From contig CAMDOP010000016.1 of assembly GCA_945903675.1 (NCBI GenBank), positions 1 to 23,848 of the forward strand: a stretch of 23,848 bases of DNA. The letters run 5' to 3'. A program made the translations under genes and the position numbers. Positions within the stretch are counted from its first letter, which is position 1, and each line of letters begins with the position of its first letter. Source of the stretch: Crenothrix polyspora. GTDB lineage: Bacteria; Pseudomonadota; Gammaproteobacteria; Methylococcales; Methylomonadaceae. This document shows, piece by piece, positions 7,191-15,442 of the stretch. The notes beneath the pieces are model-generated. The model was given only the letters and a program-made list of their open reading frames with translations, made no database searches and was not told the DNA's origin.

Positions 7191-8938
7191 TACTGATGAG
7201 TACCGCTGAATAACCTACGTTTAATATTAAGCAAATATTCATCATCTGGCGAGGCATTAATAGCCTTCTCAAATAATTCCTTAGCTTCATCATGCTTACC
7301 CAAACCTGACAACACCTCAATGAGATGAGCTACTATTTCATTCTCTTGCTGCTTTTCATATGCTTGCTGCAAATAACTCAAAGCCTTTTCTGCATGACCT
7401 AATTTAAATTGTAACCAACCATAGCTGTCCATAACTACCGCTGAATTTGGCTCCAGTTTAAGTGCTCGCTGAAGATATTGCTCTGCATCTGCGTAGCGAT
7501 CCCGCTGGTTCAATAAGGTATAGCCTAAAGCATTTAATGATTCGACGTTATCGGGGTCTGTTGCCAATATTTTTTTTAAGTCGGCTTCTACTGTAGCCGA
7601 CTTATCAAGCCGTTCCGCAATCAGGGCACGGGTATATAGCAATTCTTTTTGATCAGGAAAATCAAGCAAAGCATCTGTTAATAGAGTGAATGTACGCTCA
7701 TATTGTTTTTGCTGGCTATAAAGCTCGGCCTGCACCAAAACAAGCTGCAGCTTTTGTTTAGGGAATTTAATTTGCGCCTGACTCAATCTTAAATCTGCTT
7801 CTGAATATTGCTTATCTTTAGCTAATATTGAAATCGCAGCGACGGTAGCATCAAAAACTAAAGGTCCTTCTGTTAACTTATCAAACCACGCCAAAGCCTG
7901 CTTTGCGTCGCCTTGTTTTTCTGTTAGCTTACCTCTATAAAAAATAGCTTGGTACTTCCACTCTGGCTGATCCATTAAAGAATCAAATACCTCCTCCGCT
8001 TTCCCGTCTTTATCTAACTGATAATAAATTAAGGCTATTGCAAACTTACTTTCCCAGTCCTTAGGATTACTGTCTATCAGCCCCTGATAAACATCAAGCG
8101 CCGCATCATAGTCTTGGGCTTTAATAAATACTTGAGCCAACATTTTGCTAATTTTTGCATTACTAGGATATTTGCTAACAGCATCTTTTAGCAAGACTTT
8201 TGCCTTAGCTAGATCACCTGAAAATACCGCTATCTGCGCCTGAAAGAGCAGTGCCTTATCCCACCCTGACCTTACGTTCAAAGCTTGCTGAATCTTGCGC
8301 TCAGCCAAACTCTTATCATTCATCTGCATTGCTAACAAAGACTGCATAAAATATATTTCAGCCTGATTAGGAGACTGATTAATTAGGACATCCAAGGCAT
8401 CATAAATGAGCCCTACTTTGCCGTCTTTTTGCAGCGCAATCGCTAACTCGTGTAACGCGGCCTCAAACCCAACAACATCAGAGGCCAGCATCACCCTAAA
8501 ATGTTCTGCTGCGCCTTGCTTATCCCCTATTTTCAAGGCTGATAATGCGGCAACTTTTCTCGCTGTTATATTTTGGCTATCTAAGCTCAACCATAAAGCA
8601 ACAGTCTCATTAGTTTTGTAACTATCTTTAACATACATAGCAATCATTGCAGCTCTTTCAGCCAACTTAGGATCATGGCTACGCTTAGCGGCTTCCGTAT
8701 AACCTTCAATTGCGATCTCGTATTGGCCTCTTTGTCCGGCAAGCTCTGCCGTCATCAGCATAAATAGCACATCAGGATCTATATCGCTTTTTTCTGGTTT
8801 TTGCAGCGATTTTTCTTTAGGCTTTACCACCTTAACAGAAACATCCGCTACTTCAGGCTGAGCTGCTTTACCAGCGAAATCAGCGCAACTACTCAATAGC
8901 ACAAGGGTTATTGCTGAAAAAACTCTAAAAATGACCAC
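7190..8938 (-). CDS. TPR-repeat lipoprotein
   Basis: About 582 residues. The lipobox LSSC places the lipidated Cys at residue 18; no Asp follows it (CADF), so outer-membrane sorting is likely. Successive helical repeats of TPR type run from about residue 60 to the end. The clearest are at the C-terminus: LNALGYTLLNQRDRYADAEQ, ALKLEPNSAVVMDSYGWLQF and ALSYLQQAYEKQ. It matches the TPR gene between hemA and lolB in Pseudomonas and relatives. Its function is not firmly known; a scaffold in envelope assembly is plausible. An in-frame TTG at 8944 gives six more bases, but the AGGA touches it, whereas GTG 8938 lies six bases beyond and is preferred. Confidence 0.88.
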   Translation of the reverse strand: MVIFRVFSAITLVLLSSCADFAGKAAQPEVADVSVKVVKPKEKSLQKPEKSDIDPDVLFMLMTAELAGQRGQYEIAIEGYTEAAKRSHDPKLAERAAMIAMYVKDSYKTNETVALWLSLDSQNITARKVAALSALKIGDKQGAAEHFRVMLASDVVGFEAALHELAIALQKDGKVGLIYDALDVLINQSPNQAEIYFMQSLLAMQMNDKSLAERKIQQALNVRSGWDKALLFQAQIAVFSGDLAKAKVLLKDAVSKYPSNAKISKMLAQVFIKAQDYDAALDVYQGLIDSNPKDWESKFAIALIYYQLDKDGKAEEVFDSLMDQPEWKYQAIFYRGKLTEKQGDAKQALAWFDKLTEGPLVFDATVAAISILAKDKQYSEADLRLSQAQIKFPKQKLQLVLVQAELYSQQKQYERTFTLLTDALLDFPDQKELLYTRALIAERLDKSATVEADLKKILATDPDNVESLNALGYTLLNQRDRYADAEQYLQRALKLEPNSAVVMDSYGWLQFKLGHAEKALSYLQQAYEKQQENEIVAHLIEVLSGLGKHDEAKELFEKAINASPDDEYLLNIKRRLFSGTHQ

Positions 8939-9021
8939 ACACAATCCTATTTATGACTCAATACACGATGACTATAGATTATCAGAAAAACCCGCCGATT
9001 TAGACTGCTGATTTTTTCCAT

Positions 9022-9050
9022 TTGGATAAAGCTATTATATTTCTTAGAAT
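9022..9050 (+). promoter_or_regulatory. Predicted hemA promoter
   Basis: TTGGAT (9022-9027), a 17-base spacer and TAGAAT (9045-9050), four and five of six matches to the sigma-70 hexamers. Transcription would start near 9057, leaving a leader of about 145 bases before hemA. It is the best candidate in the 263-base gap shared with the divergent TPR gene. No convincing opposite promoter was found, though TATAGT (8976-8971, minus strand) is possible. Confidence 0.45.
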
Positions 9051-9074
9051 ATACCGCCATGATACTGAAATTTT

Positions 9075-9147
9075 AGCTAAAATCTATGGGGTTTAATAAA
9101 AATACCTAGCGTTACTCTTAGCTGATAACCCATAAACAGAACCCCAT
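9075..9147 (+). other. hemA leader with two mutually exclusive pairings
   Basis: ATGGGGTT (9086-9093) can pair perfectly with AACCCCAT (9140-9147). AGCTAA (9075-9080) can pair perfectly with TTAGCT (9118-9123). The two stems interleave, so they would compete or form a pseudoknot. The leader lies between the predicted promoter and the hemA start, which lacks a strong ribosome site. It does not match any riboswitch I know; a regulatory role is inferred only. Confidence 0.25.
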
Positions 9148-9201
9148 GTCGGTTTACGCATAAACGATGACTGACACAACCACAGGTCTAATTAAATAAT
9201 A

Positions 9202-10458
9202 ATGACTTTTCTTGCTGTAGGGATTAATTACAATACTGCACCAGTCTCTATACGCGAGCGCCTATCATTTCCTGCTGAAATGCTAGCTGCTTCCCTACAA
9301 GACCTGTGGCGAGTTAATGAAATTAATGAAGCCGCAATCCTGTCAACCTGTAACCGCACCGAGTTTTATTGCACAGCGACCAACGCCAACCAACAAATAT
9401 TAATTGATTGGGTTGCACAAAACAGACAAATTAATGCTACCGATTTTGCGCCTTATTTGTACACCCATACTGACCGTTCTGTCTGTCGACATATTTTTAG
9501 AGTCGCGTGTGGCTTAGATTCCATGATTCTAGGCGAGCCACAAATACTTGGGCAAATGAAGACTGCTTATCAAGCCGCCTACGATGCTGGTACTTTAGGC
9601 AAACGCTTAGGTAAACTGTTTCAACACACTTTTACCGCCGCCAAAAAAGTACGCACCGATACCGCTATCGGTTCTAGCCCTGTATCGGTCGCCTTTGCTG
9701 CAGTACAACTGGCACAACAGATATTTGACAAACTCAGTGAACAAACCGCACTGCTGATCGGTGCAGGCGAAACCATTGAATTAGCTGCCAGACATTTAAC
9801 TCAACAAGGCATAGGCCGATTAATTATCGCCAACCGAACTTACGATAAAGCCCATACACTGGCTGCACAATTTAATGGCTATGCGATATCCCTTTCCGAA
9901 TTGCCTACGCATTTAGCCGAAGCTGATATTGTTATCTCCTCTACCGCCAGCCAATTACCCATCTTAGGGAAAGGTCGGGTAGAAAGCGCGCTTAAAAAGC
10001 GCAAACACAAACCTATGTTCATGGTTGACCTTGCCGTACCACGTGATATTGAAGCCGAAGTGGCTCAATTAAGAGACGTCTACCTTTACACCGTTGACGA
10101 TCTGCAACACACTATAGATCAGAACATGAACTCACGCAGACAAGCTGCAGAACAAGCGGAAGAAATCATTGACACCCAAGTTGATTATTTCTTAGCTTGG
10201 CTAAGAGCTCAAGGCGCACAAAGTATTATCCAAGATTACCGCTACCAAGCTGAGCAATCACGCGATGAAGCCTTACAAAAAGCCCTAGTTTTACTAAAAA
10301 ATGGTGTCTCAGCTGAAGAAGCACTTAATAGACTTGCTCATAGCTTAACCAATAAACTTATTCATACACCCAGCACGCAAATTAGAGCCGCCGCCGAAAA
10401 CGAACGCCATGATTTACTTGCCGCTGCTAGCGAAATTTTTAAACTACATCAATCTTAA
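9202..10458 (+). CDS. hemA: Glutamyl-tRNA reductase
   Basis: First step of C5 tetrapyrrole synthesis: reduces glutamyl-tRNA(Glu) to glutamate 1-semialdehyde with NADPH. It has 418 residues, normal length. The catalytic domain opens MTFLAVGINYNTAPVSIRER and has the nucleophile Cys50 in STCNRTE; HIFRVACGLDSMILGEPQILGQ follows. An NADPH-binding Rossmann domain begins at about 185 (LLIGAGETIELAARHL). A C-terminal helical dimerisation domain starts near 310. The start fits the family although no strong ribosome site is visible. It diverges from the TPR/lolB operon, and its stop overlaps the prfA start (TAATG). Confidence 0.98.
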   Translation: MTFLAVGINYNTAPVSIRERLSFPAEMLAASLQDLWRVNEINEAAILSTCNRTEFYCTATNANQQILIDWVAQNRQINATDFAPYLYTHTDRSVCRHIFRVACGLDSMILGEPQILGQMKTAYQAAYDAGTLGKRLGKLFQHTFTAAKKVRTDTAIGSSPVSVAFAAVQLAQQIFDKLSEQTALLIGAGETIELAARHLTQQGIGRLIIANRTYDKAHTLAAQFNGYAISLSELPTHLAEADIVISSTASQLPILGKGRVESALKKRKHKPMFMVDLAVPRDIEAEVAQLRDVYLYTVDDLQHTIDQNMNSRRQAAEQAEEIIDTQVDYFLAWLRAQGAQSIIQDYRYQAEQSRDEALQKALVLLKNGVSAEEALNRLAHSLTNKLIHTPSTQIRAAAENERHDLLAAASEIFKLHQS

Positions 10459-11543
10459 TGAAACAATCCATATTACTTAAACTAGAAAACTTATGCGAAC
10501 GCTATGACGAAATCGCAGCCTTATTATCAGAACCTGAAATTCAAGGCAACCAAAACAAATTCCGCGCCTTAAGCCAAGAATATTCACAAATTGCGCCCCT
10601 AGTCGATTGCTACAAACGCTATGAACTCGCGCAAGATGATCTAAGCTCAGCCAAAGAAATGGCCAGCGATAACGATCCTGAACTTAGAGAAATGGCCAAA
10701 GAAGAAGTCTTTGCAGCAGAAGCGCAAATCGATGCAATAGAGATTGAATTACAAGTCCTGTTATTGCCTAAAGACCCTAACGACAATCGCAATATTTTCT
10801 TAGAAGTTCGTGCCGGCACAGGCGGTGATGAAGCGGCTATATTTTCTGGCGATCTTTCGCGCATGTATCAACGCTATGCCGAACGTAAGGGATGGCAAAC
10901 TGAAATCATCAGCGAAAACCAAGGTGATCATGGCGGCTACAAAGAAGTTATTTTGCGTATTACCGGTCGTGACGTGTATTCACAATTAAAATTTGAATCG
11001 GGCGCTCACCGCGTGCAACGCGTCCCAGAAACAGAATCACAAGGCCGTATACATACCTCAGCCTGCACCGTTGCAATTATGCCCGAAGTCGAAGAAGTCG
11101 ATGCCATCGACATCAACCCTTCCGACCTTAAAGTCGACACCTACCGCGCATCGGGTGCCGGTGGCCAGCACATTAACAAAACCGAGTCTGCCATACGCAT
11201 CACGCACATGCCCACCGGCACGGTGGTTGAGTGTCAAGATGAACGCTCACAACATAAGAATCGTGCTCGCGCCATGTCTTTACTCGCCTCCCGCTTATTA
11301 GCGGCAGAACAAGAAAAGCAACATGCCGAACAATCAGCCACTAGAAAGCTACAAGTCGGTAGTGGTGATCGTTCAGAACGCATACGCACTTACAATTACC
11401 CACAAGGTCGCTTAACCGATCACCGCATTAATTTAACACTCTATAAACTTGATGACATTATGCAAGGCGGCTTAGAACAAGTCATACAACCTTTAATTAG
11501 CGAACATCAAGCAGAACTACTCACTCAACTGGGTGAAGATTAA
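10458..11543 (+). CDS. prfA: Peptide chain release factor 1
   Basis: Recognises UAA and UAG in the ribosomal A site and triggers peptide release. It has 361 residues, normal length. An N-terminal helical domain is followed by the PxT stop-recognition segment (PET at 190-192, in RVPETESQGRIHTSA) and the catalytic GGQ at 235-237 (ASGAGGQHINKTESA). The GGQ glutamine is the target of the methyltransferase encoded just downstream. ATG 10458 overlaps the hemA stop by one base. Order hemA-prfA-prmC is conserved in gammaproteobacteria. Confidence 0.98.
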   Translation: MKQSILLKLENLCERYDEIAALLSEPEIQGNQNKFRALSQEYSQIAPLVDCYKRYELAQDDLSSAKEMASDNDPELREMAKEEVFAAEAQIDAIEIELQVLLLPKDPNDNRNIFLEVRAGTGGDEAAIFSGDLSRMYQRYAERKGWQTEIISENQGDHGGYKEVILRITGRDVYSQLKFESGAHRVQRVPETESQGRIHTSACTVAIMPEVEEVDAIDINPSDLKVDTYRASGAGGQHINKTESAIRITHMPTGTVVECQDERSQHKNRARAMSLLASRLLAAEQEKQHAEQSATRKLQVGSGDRSERIRTYNYPQGRLTDHRINLTLYKLDDIMQGGLEQVIQPLISEHQAELLTQLGED

Positions 11544-11547
11544 GTCT

Positions 11548-12393
11548 ATGCAACTGAATGCTGCACTGCAAACAGCGACAGAACGGCTAACAGAATCTGA
11601 TTCAGCAGCGCTGGATGCGGAAGTTTTATTATGCTTAGTTTTACAAAAGCAGCGCTCTTATCTACGTGCTTGGCCAGACCTTGAGTTACCCACCGATCTA
11701 GCCTTGCAGTATTGGGCGCTGATCAAGCAGCGCCAACAAGGGATGCCCGTCGCTTACCTCACCGGCTACCGAGAATTTTGGTCACGCGACTTCCAAGTAA
11801 CACCCGACGTACTCATCCCCAGAGCCGATACAGAATTACTCATCGAACTGTGCTTAGCATTGATACCCACCGATAAACCCTGCAAGATTATTGACCTAGG
11901 CACCGGTTCTGGCATTATAGCTATTACTCTTGCTGCAGAACGTCCACTGGCCGCACTGACGGGCACAGACCTTAGTTTATCGGCGCTAGCTATTGCCAAG
12001 ATGAATGCCGAGCAGCATCAGATTCCTAATATACAGTTTTATCAAAGTGACTGGTTTGCCAAGGTCTCTGACGACGACTTCCACATCATCGTCAGTAATC
12101 CCCCCTATATTGCCGAAGATGACGAGCACCTAAATCTAGGTGATTTGCGCTTTGAGCCACGATCAGCCCTTAGCGCAGCTGAATCAGGTCTGCGTGATAT
12201 TAGCATGATTATTCATGCCGCCTACCCGCGCCTAATCAGCGGTGGCTATTTATTGATAGAGCACGGTTACGATCAACAACAACAAGTACAGACACTCTTT
12301 AAGGAATGTCATTATCAACATGTCCAAACCGTAAACGACCTAGCCGGCTTACCTAGGGTCACTTATGGGCAACGGCCCACCACACCCAACTAA
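11548..12393 (+). CDS. prmC: Release-factor glutamine methyltransferase
   Basis: Methylates the GGQ glutamine of release factors using S-adenosylmethionine. It has 281 residues from ATG 11548. A helical N-terminal domain (LTGYREFWSRDF, then VLIPRADTELL) is followed by a Rossmann fold: motif I DLGTGSG at 116-122, an acidic residue in GTDLS, and the glutamine-binding NPPY at 184-187. The last motif is LLIEHGYDQQ. An in-frame GTG at 11533 would overlap prfA by eleven bases, but the family start matches MQLNAALQTATERL. It begins four bases after the prfA stop. Confidence 0.95.
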   Translation: MQLNAALQTATERLTESDSAALDAEVLLCLVLQKQRSYLRAWPDLELPTDLALQYWALIKQRQQGMPVAYLTGYREFWSRDFQVTPDVLIPRADTELLIELCLALIPTDKPCKIIDLGTGSGIIAITLAAERPLAALTGTDLSLSALAIAKMNAEQHQIPNIQFYQSDWFAKVSDDDFHIIVSNPPYIAEDDEHLNLGDLRFEPRSALSAAESGLRDISMIIHAAYPRLISGGYLLIEHGYDQQQQVQTLFKECHYQHVQTVNDLAGLPRVTYGQRPTTPN

Positions 12394-12395
12394 AT

Positions 12396-12818
12396 ATGAT
12401 GCCAACAGAAATCAAAATCTCCAGAAAACTTACCAACCAACTATTACATCTGGCGCAACTATCACCCAGCTTAGAAATCTGTGGATTAATCGGTATCCAA
12501 GACGACTCAAGCTTGCATTGTTATCCGATTAATAATGTTGCCGAACACCCACAGCAACAGTTTTTGCTAGATGCCAGTCAACAAATTGCCGCCATGTCGA
12601 AAATGCGCGAATCAAACCAAGAATTATTCGCCATCTATCATTCGCACCCTACAGCACCTGCACTTCCCTCTAGCGAAGACTTAGCCTTATCGGCTTATCC
12701 AGCAGCGTTGTATTTGATTATTTCCCTGAATACCAAAGGCATACTGGAAATGCGTGGTTTTAGAATAAATCAAGACTCGGCGCAAGAAATATCCTTAACA
12801 CTAGGTCATGACGGCTAG
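12396..12818 (+). CDS. JAMM/MPN (Mov34) family metalloprotease-like protein
   Basis: A 140-residue single-domain protein with the complete JAMM zinc motif: Glu27 in SLEICGLIG and H82-S-H84-P followed by six residues, Ser92, two residues, Asp95. Bacterial members of this type cleave the C-terminal end of ThiS/MoaD-like ubiquitin-fold sulphur carriers or process peptides bound to them. It starts two bases after prmC, so it is co-transcribed; a second ATG follows directly at 12399. In Pseudomonas an E1-like moeB occupies this place. No E1-like or ThiS/MoaD-like gene is visible here, so its substrate is unknown. Confidence 0.85.
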   Translation: MMPTEIKISRKLTNQLLHLAQLSPSLEICGLIGIQDDSSLHCYPINNVAEHPQQQFLLDASQQIAAMSKMRESNQELFAIYHSHPTAPALPSSEDLALSAYPAALYLIISLNTKGILEMRGFRINQDSAQEISLTLGHDG

Positions 12819-12839
12819 AAACTGAAAGCGAAACAGCAG

Positions 12840-12911
12840 CTAGGCTTAATCCTTTACCCTGAACCGGTTGCCTGCGCTAGAGTTACTAACCTGCCTTGGC
12901 TAAGTCGGTAG
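12840..12911 (+). repeat. Possible degenerate copy of the 7-bp-arm repeat family
   Basis: CTAGGCTTAA (12840-12849) matches the right end of the 44-bp core. GCCTGCGCTAGAG (12870-12882) resembles the outer end found in the copies at 13434 and 16204. CTAAGTCGGTAG (12900-12911) matches a 12-base block next to two other copies. The heptamer arms are lost. It occupies much of the 207-base gap between the JAMM and Hpt genes. This is likely a remnant, but too degraded to be sure. Confidence 0.35.
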
Positions 12912-12938
12912 CTTGGCATCAAGCTAAAAATGCCTACC
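12907..12938. repeat. Competing hairpins ahead of the Hpt gene
   Basis: TAGCTTG (12909-12915) and CAAGCTA (12920-12926) form a perfect 7-bp stem with a four-base loop. The alternatives GGCAT (12915-12919) with ATGCC (12930-12934) and GGTAG (12907-12911) with CTACC (12934-12938) use the same bases. No T-run follows on either strand, so it is not an obvious terminator. Confidence 0.35.
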
Positions 12939-13025
12939 TACAAAAACCACGCTAAATCTAATATATCTCTGATTAAAGAACGCGAGTAAAATACCTAAAG
13001 CAAAAAAAGCTAAATCGAGACTACT

Positions 13026-13421
13026 ATGACAACTTACCAAGCATTGAACCTTGAGTTACCTAACATACCCAAGGACTCACCTTGTTTAGATATCAGCATA
13101 CTAGCAGGATTCCTTGGTGAGAATAACCCCCTAGAGATCATTGATTTTCTAACGGTTTTTCAAATAGAAGCCACCAAACTCACTGCAGAAATCATAGATG
13201 CCATATGTGCCGAACAAATTACTGTAGTGTTTGAAGCCGCGCATCAATTAAAATCCTCGTCACACACTGTCGGAGCAATGGCGCTAGGCGAGCTATGTTC
13301 CGCACTTGAAGTTGCAGGAAGAGCAGACGATCTAGCAACGATAAATACGCTATTGCCAGGCTTTGAACAGGCTTGGATTGCCGTAAATAGCCATATTAAA
13401 AGACATCTAAGTGTGGATTAA
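13026..13421 (+). CDS. Histidine phosphotransfer (Hpt) domain protein
   Basis: A 131-residue stand-alone Hpt domain. The phospho-accepting His73 lies in AAHQLKSSSHTVGA, followed by ALGELCSALE, the classical H-x-L-K-(S/G)-(S/A)-(S/A) pattern in a helical bundle. Such proteins carry phosphate between a hybrid sensor kinase and a response regulator in the cytoplasm. No kinase, receiver or other signalling gene is nearby, so its partners are unknown. ATG 13026 is the only good start; the ribosome site (GAGA) is weak. It stands alone between two repeat elements. Confidence 0.85.
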   Translation: MTTYQALNLELPNIPKDSPCLDISILAGFLGENNPLEIIDFLTVFQIEATKLTAEIIDAICAEQITVVFEAAHQLKSSSHTVGAMALGELCSALEVAGRADDLATINTLLPGFEQAWIAVNSHIKRHLSVD

Positions 13422-13433
13422 GCGTTCATTTTT

Positions 13434-13575
13434 GGCAGGACAGACAAAGGGCTAAAGGCTAAAGATTAGGCCTGAGAGGCTAGCAACTTAAGGCTGGATA
13501 TATGCTAGACTTAATCTTTCGTCTTTAGCCTTTAGCCTTTAGCCTGCACTCAATCATCCCGTTTTAAGTCGGTAG
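13434..13575 (+). repeat. Dispersed inverted-repeat element, copy A
   Basis: Left arm from GGCAGGACAG (13434-13443) into heptamers of the form GGCTAAA (to about 13465); 44-bp core at 13471-13514; right arm with three perfect tandem copies of CTTTAGC (13523-13543). An outer end and a TTAAGTCGGTAG block (13564-13575) follow. The arms are roughly reverse complements, so a long hairpin can form. It lies between the convergent Hpt and msrQ genes, and its right end runs into msrQ, giving that gene its stop and last codons. It matches 35 of 44 core bases of copy C. Confidence 0.8.
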
Positions 13576-14144
13576 ACTCGTATGCTTATTAAAACCAGCC
13601 AAAGACCCAAATAAATCAAAGGCTGGCTAATATCTAATTTCACCAACCACAAATAATGCAAGCATGCGGTTAAAGCCGCGACATACACTAGCTTATGTAA
13701 AGTAAGCCAGCGCCTAGCTAATCTCTTCTGCATGGCTTTAGTTGAGGTCATCGCTAAAGGCACTAATATCAAATAGGTCAACAAGCCTACTAAGATATAA
13801 GGGCTTTTCGGCACTTCATCGACAAAGGCTGCCCATGACCAGGACAAATCCAAGGCCACATAAACCAAGACATGTAAGCTTGCGTAAAAAAAAGCCAATA
13901 AGCCCAAAATCCTCCGGTAACGTAACGGCCACGCTTGCTGAGTGATGATTTTTATAGGCGTTAAAGCTAGGCCTATCATTAAAAAGCGTAAGGCCCAATC
14001 GCCCAAACTAAAATGTAAGGTTTGTATAGCATTAGCGCCTAACTGATCGTTCAATGTGGCGAGCAGTAATAACAAAAATGGCACTAAGCCCACACAAATA
14101 AGCAGCGTTTTAAGTAGCCGGGTTTTGTTTCTAGCCGATATCAC
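13554..14144 (-). CDS. msrQ: MsrQ, haem-binding membrane subunit of the MsrPQ system
   Basis: Passes electrons from the respiratory chain to periplasmic MsrP, which repairs oxidised methionine. It is a 196-residue integral membrane protein of the ferric-reductase-like family with about six hydrophobic segments. It has typical features: DWALRFLMIGLALTP, RRILGLLAFFYASLHVLVY with a haem-ligand-type His, and WLTLHKLVYVAAL followed by HYLW with further His residues. The start is GTG 14144, sharing one base with the msrP stop (TAGTG), so translation is coupled. The last four codons and stop fall in a dispersed repeat. Confidence 0.94.
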   Translation of the reverse strand: MISARNKTRLLKTLLICVGLVPFLLLLLATLNDQLGANAIQTLHFSLGDWALRFLMIGLALTPIKIITQQAWPLRYRRILGLLAFFYASLHVLVYVALDLSWSWAAFVDEVPKSPYILVGLLTYLILVPLAMTSTKAMQKRLARRWLTLHKLVYVAALTACLHYLWLVKLDISQPLIYLGLWLVLISIRVYRLKTG

Positions 14145-15067
14145 TATATAGACCGTGTTAAATCCATCCCTGTATAAAGACTAGCGACTTGCTGCCCATA
14201 ACCATTAAATAGTTCAGTCGCGCGTTTAGGCGTAAAAATACTAGCACCCAACACCCGCTCTCGACTCTGACTCCATCGTGGATGAGACACCTCTGGATTA
14301 ACATTAGCATAAAAACCATACTCACTAGGCGCAGACTTGTGCCAAGCAGTATCTGGCAGGGTTTCCCTAAAATGAATCTTAACAATAGCCTTGATACTTT
14401 TAAAACCATATTTCCAAGGCACGATTAAACGCAAGGGCGCTCCATTTTGATTGGGTAAATCTTCACCATACATTCCGGTTGCCAGTATCGTTAACGGATG
14501 CATAGCTTCATCCATACGTAGACCTTCTACATAAGGCCAATCTAAAATAGTCGAACGCTGAGCTATCATGATCTCTGGATTATAAAGCGTAGTAAATTCA
14601 ACAAACTTTGCTCTTGAGGTGGGTTTAAAGCGCGCCAGCATCTCACCTAAAGGAAAACCCAGCCAAGGCACTACCATAGACCACGCTTCTACGCAGCGAA
14701 ATCGATAGATACGTTCTTCAATAGCATTCGCTTTTAAAATATCGTCCAAATGATAAAGCCCAGGCTTTTCAATCTCACCACTCACCTCCACGCGCCAAGG
14801 TTTGGTTATTAAAGGCTTAGCTAACTCAGTAGCATCTTGTTTATTAGTAGAAAACTCATAATAATTGGTATAGTGAGTTACATGCTCACGCGCAGTGATT
14901 GTTAATTTATCGTTAAGCTCAGCTTGCGCCTGCCCTAAACTGGGCAACATCAAGCCTGCTGAGAGCATCGCCGTTGATTTAATAAAGGCACGTCTAGATT
15001 CAAAAACCGCCTTATCGGTAATTTCTGCACGTAAAGCATTTGATTGGGTATGAATGGTTGGCTTCAT
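14144..15067 (-). CDS. msrP: MsrP, molybdopterin-dependent methionine-sulfoxide reductase catalytic subunit
   Basis: Periplasmic repair enzyme that reduces methionine sulfoxide in exported proteins. It has 307 residues with a twin-arginine signal SRRAFIK at 24-30, a hydrophobic stretch and a likely cut near AQA at 47-49. The molybdenum ligand is Cys125 in YRFRCVEAWSMVVPW, followed by the sulphite-oxidase-fold segments GMYGEDLPNQNGAPLRLIVPWKYGFK, split here by position near 203-228. It is the first gene of the msrPQ pair; msrQ starts on its stop codon. The ribosome site is weak. It has an unusually long leader region (473 bases) filled by palindromes. Confidence 0.95.
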   Translation of the reverse strand: MKPTIHTQSNALRAEITDKAVFESRRAFIKSTAMLSAGLMLPSLGQAQAELNDKLTITAREHVTHYTNYYEFSTNKQDATELAKPLITKPWRVEVSGEIEKPGLYHLDDILKANAIEERIYRFRCVEAWSMVVPWLGFPLGEMLARFKPTSRAKFVEFTTLYNPEIMIAQRSTILDWPYVEGLRMDEAMHPLTILATGMYGEDLPNQNGAPLRLIVPWKYGFKSIKAIVKIHFRETLPDTAWHKSAPSEYGFYANVNPEVSHPRWSQSRERVLGASIFTPKRATELFNGYGQQVASLYTGMDLTRSI

Positions 15068-15152
15068 GGCTATGGCTGTTTGGGCTTAAATCATCTGTAA
15101 TATTAAGCATACCGCAAGATTAGATAAAGTAAAATGGCTAGGGCTTGGTGTT

Positions 15153-15180
15153 GTAGGGACAGGTCACGATCTGTCACTAC
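15153..15180. repeat. Palindrome of REP type
   Basis: GTAG (15153-15156) pairs with CTAC (15177-15180). After one mismatch, GACAG (15158-15162) pairs with CTGTC (15171-15175). It resembles short dispersed palindromes common between gammaproteobacterial genes. It is the first of several palindromes in the non-coding stretch upstream of msrP. Confidence 0.45.
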
Positions 15181-15259
15181 GCCATGACATTCACTCATTG
15201 TCATACACAAGTATAACGCGGGCTTGGAGTAAAACAGCTTCAGCTGTTTTAAAATGCCA

Positions 15260-15303
15260 AGACGTCTAGGGTGGGAAAACTACGTTACCTACCCTAGACG
15301 TCT
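15260..15303. repeat. 13-bp-stem palindrome
   Basis: AGACGTCTAGGGT (15260-15272) is the perfect reverse complement of ACCCTAGACGTCT (15291-15303), loop 18 bases. AGACGTCT is itself a palindrome, so each arm can also fold alone. Neither strand has a T-run after it. Confidence 0.75.
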
Positions 15304-15321
15304 GAACATTACACACGCATA

Positions 15322-15344
15322 GTTCCCACGGGGAACGTGGGAAC
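15322..15344. repeat. REP-like hairpin
   Basis: GTTCCCACG (15322-15330) pairs perfectly with CGTGGGAAC (15336-15344) around GGGAA. This GTTCCCACG/CGTGGGAAC form is a familiar intergenic repeat in several gammaproteobacterial genomes, from memory. Read on the plus strand it is followed by GATAAAAAAATAAAAT, not a T-run. Confidence 0.65.
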
Positions 15345-15364
15345 GATAAAAAAATAAAATACCC

Positions 15365-15442
15365 CATAGGATGTGCTGAACAACTTGAAGCGCATCGCTT
15401 TATAGGCATGATGCGCTTCACTATCGTTCAGCACATCCTATG
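15365..15442. repeat. Double-stem palindrome (BIME-like)
   Basis: Outer arms CATAGGATGTGCTGAAC (15365-15381) and GTTCAGCACATCCTATG (15426-15442) are perfect 17-bp reverse complements. Inner arms GAAGCGCATC (15387-15396) and GATGCGCTTC (15410-15419) are perfect 10-bp reverse complements. The whole can fold into a long interrupted hairpin. It ends about 100 bases before the DUF599 gene. It looks like a mobile palindromic repeat rather than a terminator. Confidence 0.75.

Noticed and set aside
9059..9076. A five-codon upstream reading frame (ATG to TAG) in the hemA leader
   Set aside because: No ribosome site precedes it and a frame this short arises readily by chance.
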